Source: Rhodovarius lipocyclicus
GTDB taxonomy: Bacteria; Pseudomonadota; Alphaproteobacteria; Acetobacterales; Acetobacteraceae
NCBI RefSeq assembly: GCF_009900765.1
Contig: NZ_JAAABL010000003.1
Span: forward strand, 186,001-250,000
DNA: 64,000 nt
Reading direction: 5' to 3'
Part shown: positions 10,274 through 20,276 of the stretch, piece by piece
How the letters are laid out: each line of letters opens with the position of its first letter
Position numbering within the stretch: the first letter of the stretch is position 1
Notes under the pieces: generated by a model
Databases searched by the model: none
What the model was told of the DNA's origin: nothing
Seen by the model: the letters and a program-made list of their open reading frames with translations, nothing else
Position numbers and translations under genes: made by a program

Positions 10274-11590
10274 ATGGCCAAGAAATTTCACCTCGGCTGG
10301 TTTTTGCAGGGGTCCTCGGCGCAGGCCTGGGGCGAGCCCTTCACGGGGGCCATCGGGCGCGACTGGCGCCAGCCGGATCTGTTCGTTGACATGGCCCGCC
10401 ACCTGGAACGCGGCCGCTTCGACTATATCCTGATCGAGGACAGCTCCTATGTCGGCGAAAGCTACGGCAATTCGCGGGAGCTGTACCTGCAGAGCGCGCT
10501 GTCCGTGCCCCGTCAGGACCCGTCCATCGTCGCCACGCTGATGGCGGCGGCGACCAGCCGCATCGGCATTGTGCCCACGCTCTCCACCTTCGCCTATCCG
10601 CCCTATCTGCTGGCGCGGCTGGTGGCGACGCTGGACCAGGTCTCGGCCGGGCGCATCGGCTGGAACCTGGTGACCGGCAGCAGCGATTTCGCGGCCATGA
10701 ACTACGGCATGCCGGGCATGCCCGACCATGACCTGCGCTATGAGATGGCCGAGGAATACATCGCCGCCACCAACATGCTGTGGGACAGCTGGGACAAGGA
10801 CGCGATCCTGGCCGATACCGCCAGCGGCGTCTTCGCCGACCACACCAAGGTCCGCCACACTGACTTCAACGGCAAATGGTTCAAGACGCGCGGCCCGCTG
10901 AATTCCGGCCCCTGCGTGCAGGGCCGCCCGGTGATCGCCCAGGCCGGCGGCTCCCCGCGCGGCAAGCAGTTCGCGGGCACCCATGCCGATACGGTGGTGG
11001 CCAGCGTGAAGGGCACGGCCGCCATGAAGGCCTTCCGCGACGATGTGCGGGCCGCCGCCGTGGCCTCGGGGCGCAACCCCGACCATGTGAAGCTGCTGTG
11101 GCTCGTCACCCCCGTGCTGGGTGAGACGGAGGAGGAGGCCCAGCTGCGCCAGAAACAGCGCCTGGCCCGCGCCGAGGCCGGCCTGCCGCAGCTGATGGCC
11201 CATTTCGGCAAGACCACGAACATCAACTTCGCGGCCTATGACCTGGACATGCCGGTGGCCGAGATGACGCTGACCACCAATGGCCACCAGCAGTCGCTGG
11301 ACGATTTCAAGCGCAACGCCGGCAAGAAGACCCTGCGGGAGGCCATGCTGTCCTATCGCGGCAATTCGGGCTCCGTGCCGCTGGTCGGCACCTGTGACTC
11401 GGTGGCCGCCCAGATGGGCGAGGTGATCGAGGAAGTGGGCGGCGACGGCTTCCTCATCACCACCAACGACACCAGCCGCCGCGTGGTGGCCGAGGTGGTG
11501 GACGGGCTGGTGCCTGCCTTGCAGGCACGCAACCTGGTGCGCAAGGAGTATGCGCACGCCACATTCCGGGAAAATCTCCGGGAGTTCTGA
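10274..11590 (+). CDS. NtaA/SnaA/DszA-type flavin-dependent monooxygenase (LLM class)
   Basis: A 438-aa bacterial-luciferase-fold oxygenase that uses reduced FMN from a separate reductase. The N-terminus FHLGWFLQGSS, the block GRIGWNLVTGSSDFAAMNYG and the C-terminal VPALQARNLVRKEY tail are characteristic of the NtaA/DmoA/DszA subfamily. The ATG at 10274 puts the conserved first strand at the N-terminus; upstream codons read through non-conserved sequence. No flavin reductase gene is near. Relatives attack aminopolycarboxylates, dimethyl sulfide or dibenzothiophene sulfone; the substrate here is unknown. The aminotransferase gene follows 73 bases downstream but past a hairpin. Confidence 0.88.
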   Translation: MAKKFHLGWFLQGSSAQAWGEPFTGAIGRDWRQPDLFVDMARHLERGRFDYILIEDSSYVGESYGNSRELYLQSALSVPRQDPSIVATLMAAATSRIGIVPTLSTFAYPPYLLARLVATLDQVSAGRIGWNLVTGSSDFAAMNYGMPGMPDHDLRYEMAEEYIAATNMLWDSWDKDAILADTASGVFADHTKVRHTDFNGKWFKTRGPLNSGPCVQGRPVIAQAGGSPRGKQFAGTHADTVVASVKGTAAMKAFRDDVRAAAVASGRNPDHVKLLWLVTPVLGETEEEAQLRQKQRLARAEAGLPQLMAHFGKTTNINFAAYDLDMPVAEMTLTTNGHQQSLDDFKRNAGKKTLREAMLSYRGNSGSVPLVGTCDSVAAQMGEVIEEVGGDGFLITTNDTSRRVVAEVVDGLVPALQARNLVRKEYAHATFRENLREF

Positions 11591-11612
11591 CGTTCCGGGG
11601 GTTCAAGGGCAG

Positions 11613-11641
11613 GGGAGGCGGGTCTAGCATTTACGCCTCCC
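11613..11641 (+). terminator. Hairpin downstream of the flavin monooxygenase gene
   Basis: GGGAGGCG (11613-11620) pairs perfectly with CGCCTCCC (11634-11641) around a 13-base loop and is followed by TTACTTG. It lies 22 bases past the monooxygenase stop and just upstream of the aminotransferase start at 11664. It could end the first transcript or act as a processing or attenuation element between the two genes. Confidence 0.5.
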
Positions 11642-11663
11642 TTACTTGTCAGGACCGGCCCCG

Positions 11664-13055
11664 ATGACGCCTCCGCGCAATAGCTCCGCAACCCGCGATG
11701 TCGCGTATGCGCTGCACCCCTACACCGATGCCCGCGCCCATGAGCAGGGCGGTCCCATGATCATCACCCGCGGCGAGGGGGTGCGCGTGTGGGATGACCA
11801 GGGCAAGTCCTATATCGACACGGTGGCGGGGCTGTGGTGCGCGGCGCTCGGCTTCTCGAACGAGCGTCTGGTGGCGGCCGCGACCGCGCAGATGCGCAAG
11901 CTGCCCTTCTACCACGCCTTCACCAGCAAGGCGCACGAACCGATGATCGATCTGTCGGAGATGCTGATCGAGCGTGCGCCGGTGCCGATGAGCAAGGCCT
12001 TCTTCTGCAACAGCGGGTCGGAAGCCAACGACACCGCCATGAAGATGATCTGGTACTACAACAACGCCATCGGCCGCCCGCAGAAGAAGAAGATCATCGC
12101 CCGCATCAAGGGCTATCATGGCGTGACCATCGGCTCCGCCTCCCTGACCGGGCTGCCGAACAACCACAAGCTGTTCGACCTGCCGATCGCGGGCATCCTG
12201 CACACCACCACGCCGCATTACTATCACGAAGGCCGCCCCGGCGAGACCGAGGAAGACTTCGCGACCCGCTGCGCCGATGAGCTGGAAGCCCTGATCCTGA
12301 GCGAGGGCCCCGAGACCATCGCCGCCATGTTCATGGAACCCGTGATGGGCGCCGGCGGCGTGATCGTGCCGCCCAAGACCTATTACGCGAAGATCCAGGC
12401 CGTCCTGCGCAAGTACGACGTGCTGGTGGTCGCCGATGAGGTGATCTGCGGCTTCGGGCGCACCGGTGAATACTGGGGCTGCACCACCATGGGCATCGAG
12501 CCGGACATCCTGACCTGCGCCAAGGCGCTGTCCTCCTCCTTCCTGCCGATCTCGGCGGTGCTGATCAACGACAAGGTCTATCAGGGCCTGGCCGATGGCA
12601 GCCATTCCATCGGCACCTTCGGCCATGGCTACACCTACTCCGGCCATCCGGTGTCGGCGGCCGTCGCGGTCGAGACGCTGAAGATCTACGACGAGATGGA
12701 CATCGTGGGCCATGTGAAGAAGGTGGCGCCCCTGATGCAGGCCGCCATCCAGAAGCTGGCCAGCCACCCGCTGGTGGGCGATGCGCGCGGCGTGGGCCTG
12801 ATCGGCGCGATCGAGCTGGTGGAGGACAAGGCCACCAAGAAGAACTTCGACCCCGCCCGCAAGGTGGCCGGCCGCGCCGCCAAGCTGTGCGAGGCCGAGG
12901 GCCTGATCTTCCGCATCCTGCCCGGCGACGGCCTGGCCTTCTCCCCCCCGCTGGTGATCAACGAGCAGGAGGTGGAGGAAATGATGTCCGGCCTGACCCG
13001 CGCGCTGGACAAGCTGGCGGTGGAACTGCGCCGCGAAGGCTTCACCATCGTGTGA
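11664..13055 (+). CDS. Class III PLP aminotransferase (omega-amino acid / pyruvate type)
   Basis: A 463-aa fold-type I aminotransferase. The PLP phosphate loop SGSEANDTAMK, the PLP-pairing aspartate in VVADEVICGFGRTG, the Schiff-base lysine K287 in LTCAKALSSS and the GTFGHGYTYSGHP block are all present. This is the aspartate-aminotransferase-family subgroup that moves amino groups from omega-amino acids or polyamines to pyruvate or 2-oxoglutarate. The ATG at 11664 is chosen; a TTG six codons upstream has no support. The substrate is not predictable. Confidence 0.9.
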   Translation: MTPPRNSSATRDVAYALHPYTDARAHEQGGPMIITRGEGVRVWDDQGKSYIDTVAGLWCAALGFSNERLVAAATAQMRKLPFYHAFTSKAHEPMIDLSEMLIERAPVPMSKAFFCNSGSEANDTAMKMIWYYNNAIGRPQKKKIIARIKGYHGVTIGSASLTGLPNNHKLFDLPIAGILHTTTPHYYHEGRPGETEEDFATRCADELEALILSEGPETIAAMFMEPVMGAGGVIVPPKTYYAKIQAVLRKYDVLVVADEVICGFGRTGEYWGCTTMGIEPDILTCAKALSSSFLPISAVLINDKVYQGLADGSHSIGTFGHGYTYSGHPVSAAVAVETLKIYDEMDIVGHVKKVAPLMQAAIQKLASHPLVGDARGVGLIGAIELVEDKATKKNFDPARKVAGRAAKLCEAEGLIFRILPGDGLAFSPPLVINEQEVEEMMSGLTRALDKLAVELRREGFTIV

Positions 13056-13062
13056 GGCGAAG

Positions 13063-13103
13063 CGGGCCCGGGGGGAGGTTTCTCGGAGCCTTCTCCCGGC
13101 CCG
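13063..13103 (+). terminator. GC-rich hairpin after the aminotransferase gene
   Basis: An imperfect long stem starts 8 bases past the stop. CGGGCC with a G/A-rich arm (13063-13077) pairs with CCTTCTCCC and GGCCCG (13089-13103). No U-run follows. The promoter for the next small gene begins 9 bases later. Confidence 0.5.
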
Positions 13104-13111
13104 ATCCACAC

Positions 13112-13139
13112 TTGAATGACGGTTCAGATGTGCTATCTT
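13112..13139 (+). promoter_or_regulatory. Sigma-70-like promoter of the small unknown gene
   Basis: TTGAAT (13112-13117) and TATCTT (13134-13139) are 16 bases apart, in an AT-rich patch that stands out from the surrounding 70% GC. Transcription would begin near 13146, immediately in front of the Fur-box-like site. Confidence 0.55.
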
Positions 13140-13149
13140 TTTTCCAAGT

Positions 13150-13183
13150 TGAGAGTAATTCGCAACTGCAACTGACATTCGCA
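13150..13183. promoter_or_regulatory. Fur-box-like operator with an additional half-site
   Basis: TGAGAGT-A-ATTCGCA (13150-13164) matches the 7-1-7 Fur inverted repeat TGCGAAT-N-ATTCGCA at 12 of 14 defined positions. A second ATTCGCA half-site lies at 13177-13183, exactly 19 bases (about two helical turns) further on. The site sits right at the predicted transcription start of the 78-aa gene, where a repressor would block initiation. Iron control is an inference from the motif. Confidence 0.5.
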
Positions 13184-13228
13184 ACGCCACCCCGCCCGAC
13201 CATCGGCGGGCCAGCCACCGAGGGACAC

Positions 13229-13465
13229 ATGGGCCGCGATTACAGCTATATCGCCCGCCGCTGCGAACGCGCCGTCGTCACCGCCTATCGTGAGCTGCGT
13301 GAGGCTGGCTCCCAGGATGTTCCGGCTTTCCAGGCCTGCACGACGCTGTATCGCGTGCACCACCCGGAGGCCTCGGTGGATGAGGCGCGCCGTCTGGTGG
13401 CGGAATGGATCGACCACCATGTGGTGCGCGCCAGCAGCGGCCCTACCCGTGGCTGCGACTGCTGA
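13229..13465 (+). CDS. Small conserved-looking protein of unknown function (78 aa), possibly iron-regulated
   Basis: I do not recognise a named family. The protein is helical and charged, with R/E-rich segments, the histidine pairs VHHPE and IDHHV, and cysteines in RRCERAV, QACTT and a C-terminal CDC. The ATG at 13229 follows AGGGA. Upstream codons in this frame only overlap the aminotransferase gene. A dedicated promoter and a Fur-box-like site lie in front of it and an inverted repeat lies behind it, so it looks like a real single-gene unit. The His/Cys content would suit metal binding, but nothing proves this. Confidence 0.65.
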   Translation: MGRDYSYIARRCERAVVTAYRELREAGSQDVPAFQACTTLYRVHHPEASVDEARRLVAEWIDHHVVRASSGPTRGCDC

Positions 13466-13486
13466 TCCTTCAAGCACTTGCCTAAG

Positions 13487-13512
13487 GCCGGGCAGGGCCA
13501 CATAAGCCCGGC
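13487..13512 (+). promoter_or_regulatory. Inverted repeat abutting the rlmI-like start codon
   Basis: GCCGGGC (13487-13493) pairs perfectly with GCCCGGC (13506-13512) around a 12-base loop, and the second arm ends at the base before the ATG at 13513. It may terminate the small upstream gene, or fold in the 5' end of the methyltransferase message and limit its translation. No Shine-Dalgarno sequence is visible there. Confidence 0.4.
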
Positions 13513-14684
13513 ATGCTTCCCCTGATCCGTCTGCTGCCGGGCCGTGACCGTCGCGTCAAGGCTGGCCACCCCTGGGCGTTTTCCAACGAAATCGCCATGT
13601 CCGCCGAATTGCGGGCCCTGCCCGCCGGCACGCCCGTGCGGCTGGAGGGCGATGACGGCGTGAAGCACGGCGTCTGGCATTTCAACCCGCACAGCCTGAT
13701 CGCCGCGCGAGTCCTGGACCGCGACCCGAACGCCATCCCCGATGCCGCCTGGTATCAGGCCCGAATCGGCCGGGCGCTGGCGCTGCGCGAACGCCTGCTG
13801 CCTTCCCCCCATTACCGGCTGGTGCATGCCGAGGCCGATGGCCTGCCGGGCCTGATCATCGACCGGCACGGCGATGCCGTGGCGCTGCAGGCCAACACGG
13901 CCGGCATGGAGGCGGCGACTCCGCACATCCTGGCCGCCCTGCGCGCCCTGATCGACCCGCGCCTGGTCATCGCCCGCAATGACAGCCCCGTCCGCAAGCT
14001 GGAGGGGCTGGAGGAAGCCGTCACCACCCTGCATGGGGAAGGCGGCACCGCCCATGTGGCCGAGGGCGCCATCCGCTTCGAGCTGGACCTGACCGGTGGC
14101 CAGAAGACCGGCTGGTTCCATGACCAGCGGGAGAACCGGGCCCGCGTCGCGGCCCTGTGCAACGGCGCTACCATGCTGGATGCCTTCTGCCACACGGGCG
14201 GCTTCGGGCTGGCGGCGGCCGCGGCAGGCGCGCGGCACGTCACGCTGCTGGACCGCTCGGAGCCCGCGCTGGTGCTGGCCACCCGCACCGCCCAGGCCCA
14301 TGGGCTGAGCCAGGTCGAGTCGGTGCGCGGCGAGGCGCTGGAGGTGCTGGAGCGCTGGGTGAACGAAGGCCGGCGTTTCGACGTGGTGGTGGCCGACCCG
14401 CCCGCCTTCGCCAAGGCCCGCAAGGATGAACAGCCCGCCCTGCGCGCCTATGCCCGGCTGGCGCGGCTGGCGGCGCAGCTGGTCTCGCCGGGCGGCATCC
14501 TGTTCATGGCCAGTTGCTCGCACCATGTGGCGCCCGCGGCCTATGCCGATGCGGTGGCGCATGGCATCTGGCGCGCCCGCCGGGATGCGCGGCAATTGTT
14601 CCAGGGCGGGGCAGGGGTGGACCACCCCGTGCACCCGATGCTGCCCGAAAGCGCCTATCTCAAGGCGCTGCTCTACGCCCTGGA

Positions 14685-14688
<4 letters not shown>
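13513..14688 (+). CDS. rlmI: RlmI-type class I rRNA methyltransferase (COG1092)
   Basis: A 391-aa SAM-dependent methyltransferase related to RlmI, which makes m5C1962 in 23S rRNA. An N-terminal PUA-like domain (about 1-75) with GHPWAFSNEI precedes a Rossmann methyltransferase domain with GWFHDQRENR, MLDAFCHTGGFGLAA (motif I), VVVADPPAFAK (motif IV) and a cysteine in ASCSHH. The order and length are those of RlmI. The stop codon shares the palindrome TTAA with the convergent ABC ATPase gene. The exact target nucleotide is inferred from the family. Confidence 0.88.
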
Positions 14689-15653
<965 letters not shown>

Positions 15654-15654
15654 G

Positions 15655-16518
15655 TCATTCGTTCCGCAGCTTGGGGTCGGTCGCGTCGCGCAGCCCGTCG
15701 CCCACCATGTTCAGCCCCAGCACCAGCAGCAGGATGGCAACGCCCGGGAAGATCGCGAGCCAGGGCGCATCCAGGATGTTCTCGAACCCGTCGCGCGTCA
15801 TGCCGCCCCAGGTGGGCGTCGGCGGCTTCACGCCCAGGCCGATGAAGGACAGCGAGGCCTCCACGCGCACGGCGGTGGCCATCCACAGGCTGCCCATCAC
15901 CATCAGCTCGGACAGGATATTGGGCAGGATGTGCAGGAAGATGATGCGCGTGTGGCTGTAGCCCAGCGCGTGCCCGGCCTCGACGAAGGCACGCTCCTTC
16001 AGCGCCATGGTGGGCGCGCGGGCGATGCGGGCGAAGGGAGCGATGGCCGTCAGCGCGATGGCGATCACCAGGTTCACCAGCTCCGGCCCCAGCAGCGCCA
16101 CCACGATCAGGCCCAGGATCAGGCTGGGGAAGGACAGCAGCACATCCATCGCCTGCATCACGATCAGGTCGAACTTGCCGCCGACATAGCCTGAGACCAT
16201 GCCGATGATGCCGCCGATCACGATCGACACCGCGATGGCGCCCAGCGACACCACCAGCGAGATGCGCGCGCCATACAGCAGGCGCGAGAAGATATCCCGC
16301 CCGAACTGGTCCGTGCCCAGCCAGTAATCGGCGCTGGGCGCTTGCAGGCGGCTGATGATGTCCTGCTCGGTCGGGTCATGCGGCGTGATGAAGGGCGCGA
16401 ACACCGCCCCCAGCACGATCAGCAGCACGATCACGGCACCCAGCGTGGTGGTGGGGTTGGCCAGCGCCCGTTGGGCGGCGCGGCGCAGGGGCGAGGGCTG
16501 GCTCACGGTGGCGCTCAT
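15655..16518 (-). CDS. Dipeptide-type ABC importer permease (DppC-like)
   Basis: A 287-aa inner-membrane permease with an N-terminal OppC-type cytoplasmic segment, a first membrane helix at about 24-44, the DppC mark [20 protein letters not shown] and the ATPase-contacting EAA loop [21 protein letters not shown]. The ATG at 16518 overlaps the stop of the DppB-like gene (ATGA). The longer reading frame upstream lies inside dppB and is not used. Confidence 0.92.
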   Translation of the reverse strand: MSATVSQPSPLRRAAQRALANPTTTLGAVIVLLIVLGAVFAPFITPHDPTEQDIISRLQAPSADYWLGTDQFGRDIFSRLLYGARISLVVSLGAIAVSIVIGGIIGMVSGYVGGKFDLIVMQAMDVLLSFPSLILGLIVVALLGPELVNLVIAIALTAIAPFARIARAPTMALKERAFVEAGHALGYSHTRIIFLHILPNILSELMVMGSLWMATAVRVEASLSFIGLGVKPPTPTWGGMTRDGFENILDAPWLAIFPGVAILLLVLGLNMVGDGLRDATDPKLRNE

Positions 16519-17456
16519 GCCGCCTTCACCCGCGGGTCGAGCACGCCATAGAGCAGATCGGTGATGAGGTTCACCACCACGATCAGGAAGCAGTAGATCA
16601 CCATCAGCCCCTGCAGCATCGTGTAGTCGCGCTGGTTCAGCGCCCCCACGATGACCTTGCCCAGACCTGGGCGGTTGAAGACGATCTCGGTCAGCACCGA
16701 GTTGCCGATCAGGATGCCGACATAGAGGCCGACCACGGTCACCACCGGCAGCGACGCATTGCGCAGCCCATGCACCCACACCACCCGCCGCCAGGGCACG
16801 CCCTTGGCGCGCGCGGTGCGGATGTAGTCCTCGCTCAGCGAAGCCAGCATGGCGCTGCGCGTCACGCGCGTGATGTAGGCGGCCATGACCAGCCCCAGCG
16901 TGATCGCGGGCAGGATCAGCTTGTGGATGCGGTCGCCCATGTCACTGAGGTCCGCCTGACCGATGACCGGGAACCAGCGCAGATGCAGCGCGAAGCCGAT
17001 CAGCAGGAAGATGCCCGACACGAAGACCGGAAACGACAGCCCGATCAGCGAGAGCAGCCGCGCCGCCACGTCGATCGGGCCATTGCGGTGCAGTGCCGCC
17101 CAGATGCCCACCGGCACCCCCACCACGATGCCCAGGATCATGGAGGCGATGGTGAGGTCGATGGTGTGCGGCAGCACCGCGCCCACCTCCTCGAACACCG
17201 GCCTGCCGGAGACCATGGAGGTGCCGATATCGCCCGTCAGCGCGGCGCCCAGGAAGCGGACATATTGCGTCAGGATCGGCACATCCAGGCCGAGCCGGGC
17301 GCGCAGAGCGGCTGCCGCCTCCGGCGTTGCCTGATCACCCAGGATGACCAGGGCAGGGTCGCCCGGCACCACGCGCACGATGATGAACACCAGCGTCAGC
17401 ACCGCGAGCAGCGTGGGGATGGAGGCGAGCAATCGCCGGAGGATGAAGCCGATCAT
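16515..17456 (-). CDS. Dipeptide-type ABC importer permease (DppB-like)
   Basis: A 313-aa inner-membrane permease with six predicted helices, the N-terminal DppB opening [17 protein letters not shown], the VVPGDPA periplasmic motif and the EAA loop [21 protein letters not shown]. It starts immediately after the stop of the substrate-binding protein gene and ends overlapping the DppC-like start, so the transporter genes are translationally linked. Confidence 0.93.
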   Translation of the reverse strand: MIGFILRRLLASIPTLLAVLTLVFIIVRVVPGDPALVILGDQATPEAAAALRARLGLDVPILTQYVRFLGAALTGDIGTSMVSGRPVFEEVGAVLPHTIDLTIASMILGIVVGVPVGIWAALHRNGPIDVAARLLSLIGLSFPVFVSGIFLLIGFALHLRWFPVIGQADLSDMGDRIHKLILPAITLGLVMAAYITRVTRSAMLASLSEDYIRTARAKGVPWRRVVWVHGLRNASLPVVTVVGLYVGILIGNSVLTEIVFNRPGLGKVIVGALNQRDYTMLQGLMVIYCFLIVVVNLITDLLYGVLDPRVKAA

Positions 17457-19007
17457 TCAGTTCAGCCGCGTCTGCTCGGTGATCAGCGGGCCGAGGCTCA
17501 TGGAACCTTTCAGCTCATAGCCGTAGTCGAGGTTGTTGCGGCGCGCGAAGACCAGCAGCGTCTCCATCACCGGCACGGCGCAGACATTCTCCACCAGCAG
17601 GCGCTGGGCCTCGGCCCACAGGCGCAGCTGCTCCTCGCGGTTGGTGGAAACCCGCGCGGCGTCGATCTGGCTGTCCGCCACATTGCAGTGGGAGAAGTTG
17701 GTCACCGCCGTGGGCGTGCCGGGGATCGAGCGGCTGTGGAAGAACTGGCTGAGGAAGATATCCGCCACCGGGAAGCGCGCGGCCGCGTAATAGACCAGCG
17801 GCGACAGGTTCTGGCGGATCTGCTGGTGGAAGGTCGCGTGCTCCACCACCTGCAGGTCCAGCGTGAAGCCCACGCGGCGCAGCTGCTGCTGGATCACCTG
17901 CATGCCGTTCAGCATCTCGGGCAGTTGGGTGTGCACCACGCGCACGGTCAGGCCATTGGGGTGGCCGGCCTCGGCCAGCAGGGCGCGGGCGCGCGCCTGG
18001 TCGAAGGGCAGCAGGCCATTGTCGGCCGTGAAGCCCAGATAGCCGCGCGGGACCACCGACAGGCCCTCACGCGACACGTCCGGCCCGCGCCAGCGCACCA
18101 TCTCCTGCCGGTTGATGGCGTGGGCGAAGGCCCGGCGCACGCGGATGTCGTTGAACGGCGGGCGGGAGACATCGAGGCTGAGGATGGTCAGCTCGCCCGG
18201 CTCGAACACATCCACCGTGGAGCCCGGCACCTGGCGGGCGCGGTTCACCCAGGTCTGGTCCGCGCGGCCATAGTTCAGGTCCAGCTCGCGGTTCTGGAAG
18301 GCCAGGTCACGCGAGGCATCGGACGGGATGAAGCGGTAGGAGATGCGGCCGATCTGCGGCGCGCCGCGGTAATATTGCGGGTTGGCCACCATCTCGGCAC
18401 TCGTGTTCGGCGTCACGCGCTCCAGCGCGAAGGGGCCGGTGCCGATGGGCTGGCGGGCGAAATCGGCGCCGCGCTGTTCCACCGCGCGCCGGCTGACGAT
18501 GTAGCCGCCCGAATAGTTGGTCACGAGGCCCAGCAGGCTCGGCACATTTTCCCGCAGGGTGATGCTCACGGTGTAGGGGTCCACCGCCTCCACCGACTGG
18601 AAGGCGCGGTAATCGGCGCTGAAGGCGGAGCTGCCGGCATTGGCGGCCTTCTGCAGGCTGAACACCACGTCATCGGCGGTCATCTCGCCGAAGCCGCCAT
18701 GGAACTGCACGCCACGGCGCAGGCGGAAGGTCCAGACCTTGCCGTCCGGGCTGCTTTCCCAGCTTTCGGCGAGGTCGGGCTCGATCTCGGCGGGGTTGAT
18801 GGAACCGGGGCGGAAGCGCACCAGCCCGTTGAACATCCAGGCCACGGCCACGCGGTCGATGGTGGAGACCGCGAAATGCGGGTCCAGCCGCCCCACATCC
18901 TGGGCCGCCATGCCCACGCGCAGGGTGGGGCCCTGCTGCGCCTGCGCGGCCAGCGGCGCCGCCCCTAGGACCATGGCGGCGAGCGCCGCCAGAAGCTTCG
19001 TCTTCAT
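17457..19007 (-). CDS. Extracellular substrate-binding protein family 5 (SBP_bac_5)
   Basis: A 516-aa periplasmic binding protein of the peptide/nickel/opine class with an N-terminal Sec signal ending near LAAQAQ. The ATG at 19007 is preferred over those at 19013 and 19016 because GGGAGAG stands 8 bases before it. It delivers ligand to the DppBC-like permeases encoded directly downstream. It is clearly paralogous to the divergent protein at 27408-28898: both share the blocks VGxxxQDxGxLDPH and VEHATxHQxIRxNLS, and an AARFPVAD segment. The gap to the flavoprotein gene upstream is 69 bases, the largest in the run. Confidence 0.92.
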   Translation of the reverse strand: MKTKLLAALAAMVLGAAPLAAQAQQGPTLRVGMAAQDVGRLDPHFAVSTIDRVAVAWMFNGLVRFRPGSINPAEIEPDLAESWESSPDGKVWTFRLRRGVQFHGGFGEMTADDVVFSLQKAANAGSSAFSADYRAFQSVEAVDPYTVSITLRENVPSLLGLVTNYSGGYIVSRRAVEQRGADFARQPIGTGPFALERVTPNTSAEMVANPQYYRGAPQIGRISYRFIPSDASRDLAFQNRELDLNYGRADQTWVNRARQVPGSTVDVFEPGELTILSLDVSRPPFNDIRVRRAFAHAINRQEMVRWRGPDVSREGLSVVPRGYLGFTADNGLLPFDQARARALLAEAGHPNGLTVRVVHTQLPEMLNGMQVIQQQLRRVGFTLDLQVVEHATFHQQIRQNLSPLVYYAAARFPVADIFLSQFFHSRSIPGTPTAVTNFSHCNVADSQIDAARVSTNREEQLRLWAEAQRLLVENVCAVPVMETLLVFARRNNLDYGYELKGSMSLGPLITEQTRLN

Positions 19008-19076
19008 ACCCATCACTCTCCCGTTCGCGGGGGCGCATTGGCCCCATTATCCTGCCAACCCTGTATGCGGCGCCCG

Positions 19077-20276
19077 CTATTCCAGGCGCGTTTTCCAGAC
19101 ATCGGGCTCCACGCCATCCTGGCGGTTGAAACGCGCGATGTCGAAAGCTTCCAGCGGCACGTCGGTGCGCCCATCCAGCACCAGCTCGCTGAGGATCTCA
19201 CCCACCGCCGGCCCCAGCATGAAGCCATGCCCCGAGAAACCGAAGGCGTGCAGCAGCCCGGGCGTGGTGTGGGACCAGCCCATCACCGGCAGGGCATCGG
19301 GCATGCCGCCGTCGATGCCGGTCCAGCTGCGGATGATCAGCGCGCCTTCCAGCCGGGGAATGATCTCGATGGCCTTCCGCATGGCCAGGAAGCCCGGATC
19401 GGGCAGCGGGCGGGAGCGGGGCAGGGCGGGATCGCTCTCCCCCCGTCCGCCGCCCAGGATGACGTTGCCGCGCGGGATCTGGCGCAGATACACGTCGCCC
19501 CCCACCACGCCGACATTGACGGAGCAGAAGTACGGCAGCGGCTCCGTCACCAGCATGTTGGGGTTGAGGGATTCGACCGGCACCGGCTCCCCGAAGCGTG
19601 CCGCGACCTCCCCGCCCCAGAAGCCCGCCGTGTTCAGCAGGATGGGGGCGGTGAATTCCTGGCCATTGGCCAGCACGCGGAAGCCCGGCTCGATGCTTTC
19701 CACCTTGTGGTGTTCCAGCAGGGTGGCGCCGGCGGCGCGCGCCATGCGGGCCAGCGCCGGGGCCAGCAGGCGCGGGTTGGCCGAGCCATCCTCCGCCAGC
19801 AGGGAGCCCGCGATGACGCTTTCGCCGAAATACGGGTGCTGGGCGCGGATGGCGTTGCGGCCGAGCATGGTGGTTTCCAGGCCATAGCCCTTCGCCATTT
19901 CGTTCCAACGCAGCAGATCGGCTTCCTGCTCGGCATTGCGGGCCAGCTTCAGGTGGCCGCAGGGGTCGAATTCCACATCGCTGCCGCACAGTTCCTGGAT
20001 GTTCGACCACAGCCGGCGCGATCGGATGGCGAGCGGGATTTCCGCCGGGTGGCGCCCCTGCTGGCGCACGCCGCCATGGTTCACGCCGCTGGCCTGGCCG
20101 CCGATCAGGCCGCGTTCCAGCAGCACCACCCTGGTGCCGCGCTTGGCCAGGTGCAGGGCTGCGGAAACACCCGCGCCGCCACCGCCAATAATCAACACAT
20201 CGGCCGTTATGGGCACGCGATTCAGCCCTCCGGTGCTCGGCTTCGCCTGCGCCCTGCGGTCATCGCGTGCGCTCAT
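19077..20276 (-). CDS. DAO-type FAD oxidoreductase, catalytic subunit of oxidase module 2 (opine oxidase / HcnC-like)
   Basis: A 399-aa flavoprotein of the D-amino-acid-oxidase superfamily. The FAD dinucleotide motif GGGGAGVSAA lies at 31-40, followed by SGVNHGGVRQQGR and a C-terminal FGFSGHGFMLGPAVG, marks of the glycine oxidase / opine oxidase B / HcnC group. It probably oxidises the C-N bond of an N-substituted or D-amino acid and passes electrons to the FAD/NAD subunit encoded just upstream. The ATG at 20276 overlaps that gene's stop by 4 bases. It has about 20 additional N-terminal residues compared with the paralogue at 23517-24641. Confidence 0.88.
   Translation of the reverse strand: MSARDDRRAQAKPSTGGLNRVPITADVLIIGGGGAGVSAALHLAKRGTRVVLLERGLIGGQASGVNHGGVRQQGRHPAEIPLAIRSRRLWSNIQELCGSDVEFDPCGHLKLARNAEQEADLLRWNEMAKGYGLETTMLGRNAIRAQHPYFGESVIAGSLLAEDGSANPRLLAPALARMARAAGATLLEHHKVESIEPGFRVLANGQEFTAPILLNTAGFWGGEVAARFGEPVPVESLNPNMLVTEPLPYFCSVNVGVVGGDVYLRQIPRGNVILGGGRGESDPALPRSRPLPDPGFLAMRKAIEIIPRLEGALIIRSWTGIDGGMPDALPVMGWSHTTPGLLHAFGFSGHGFMLGPAVGEILSELVLDGRTDVPLEAFDIARFNRQDGVEPDVWKTRLE

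Noticed and set aside
16770-18968. Open frame of 732 codons antisense to the importer genes
   Set aside because: Same reasoning: His/Gln/Arg-rich shadow of the binding protein and permease genes.
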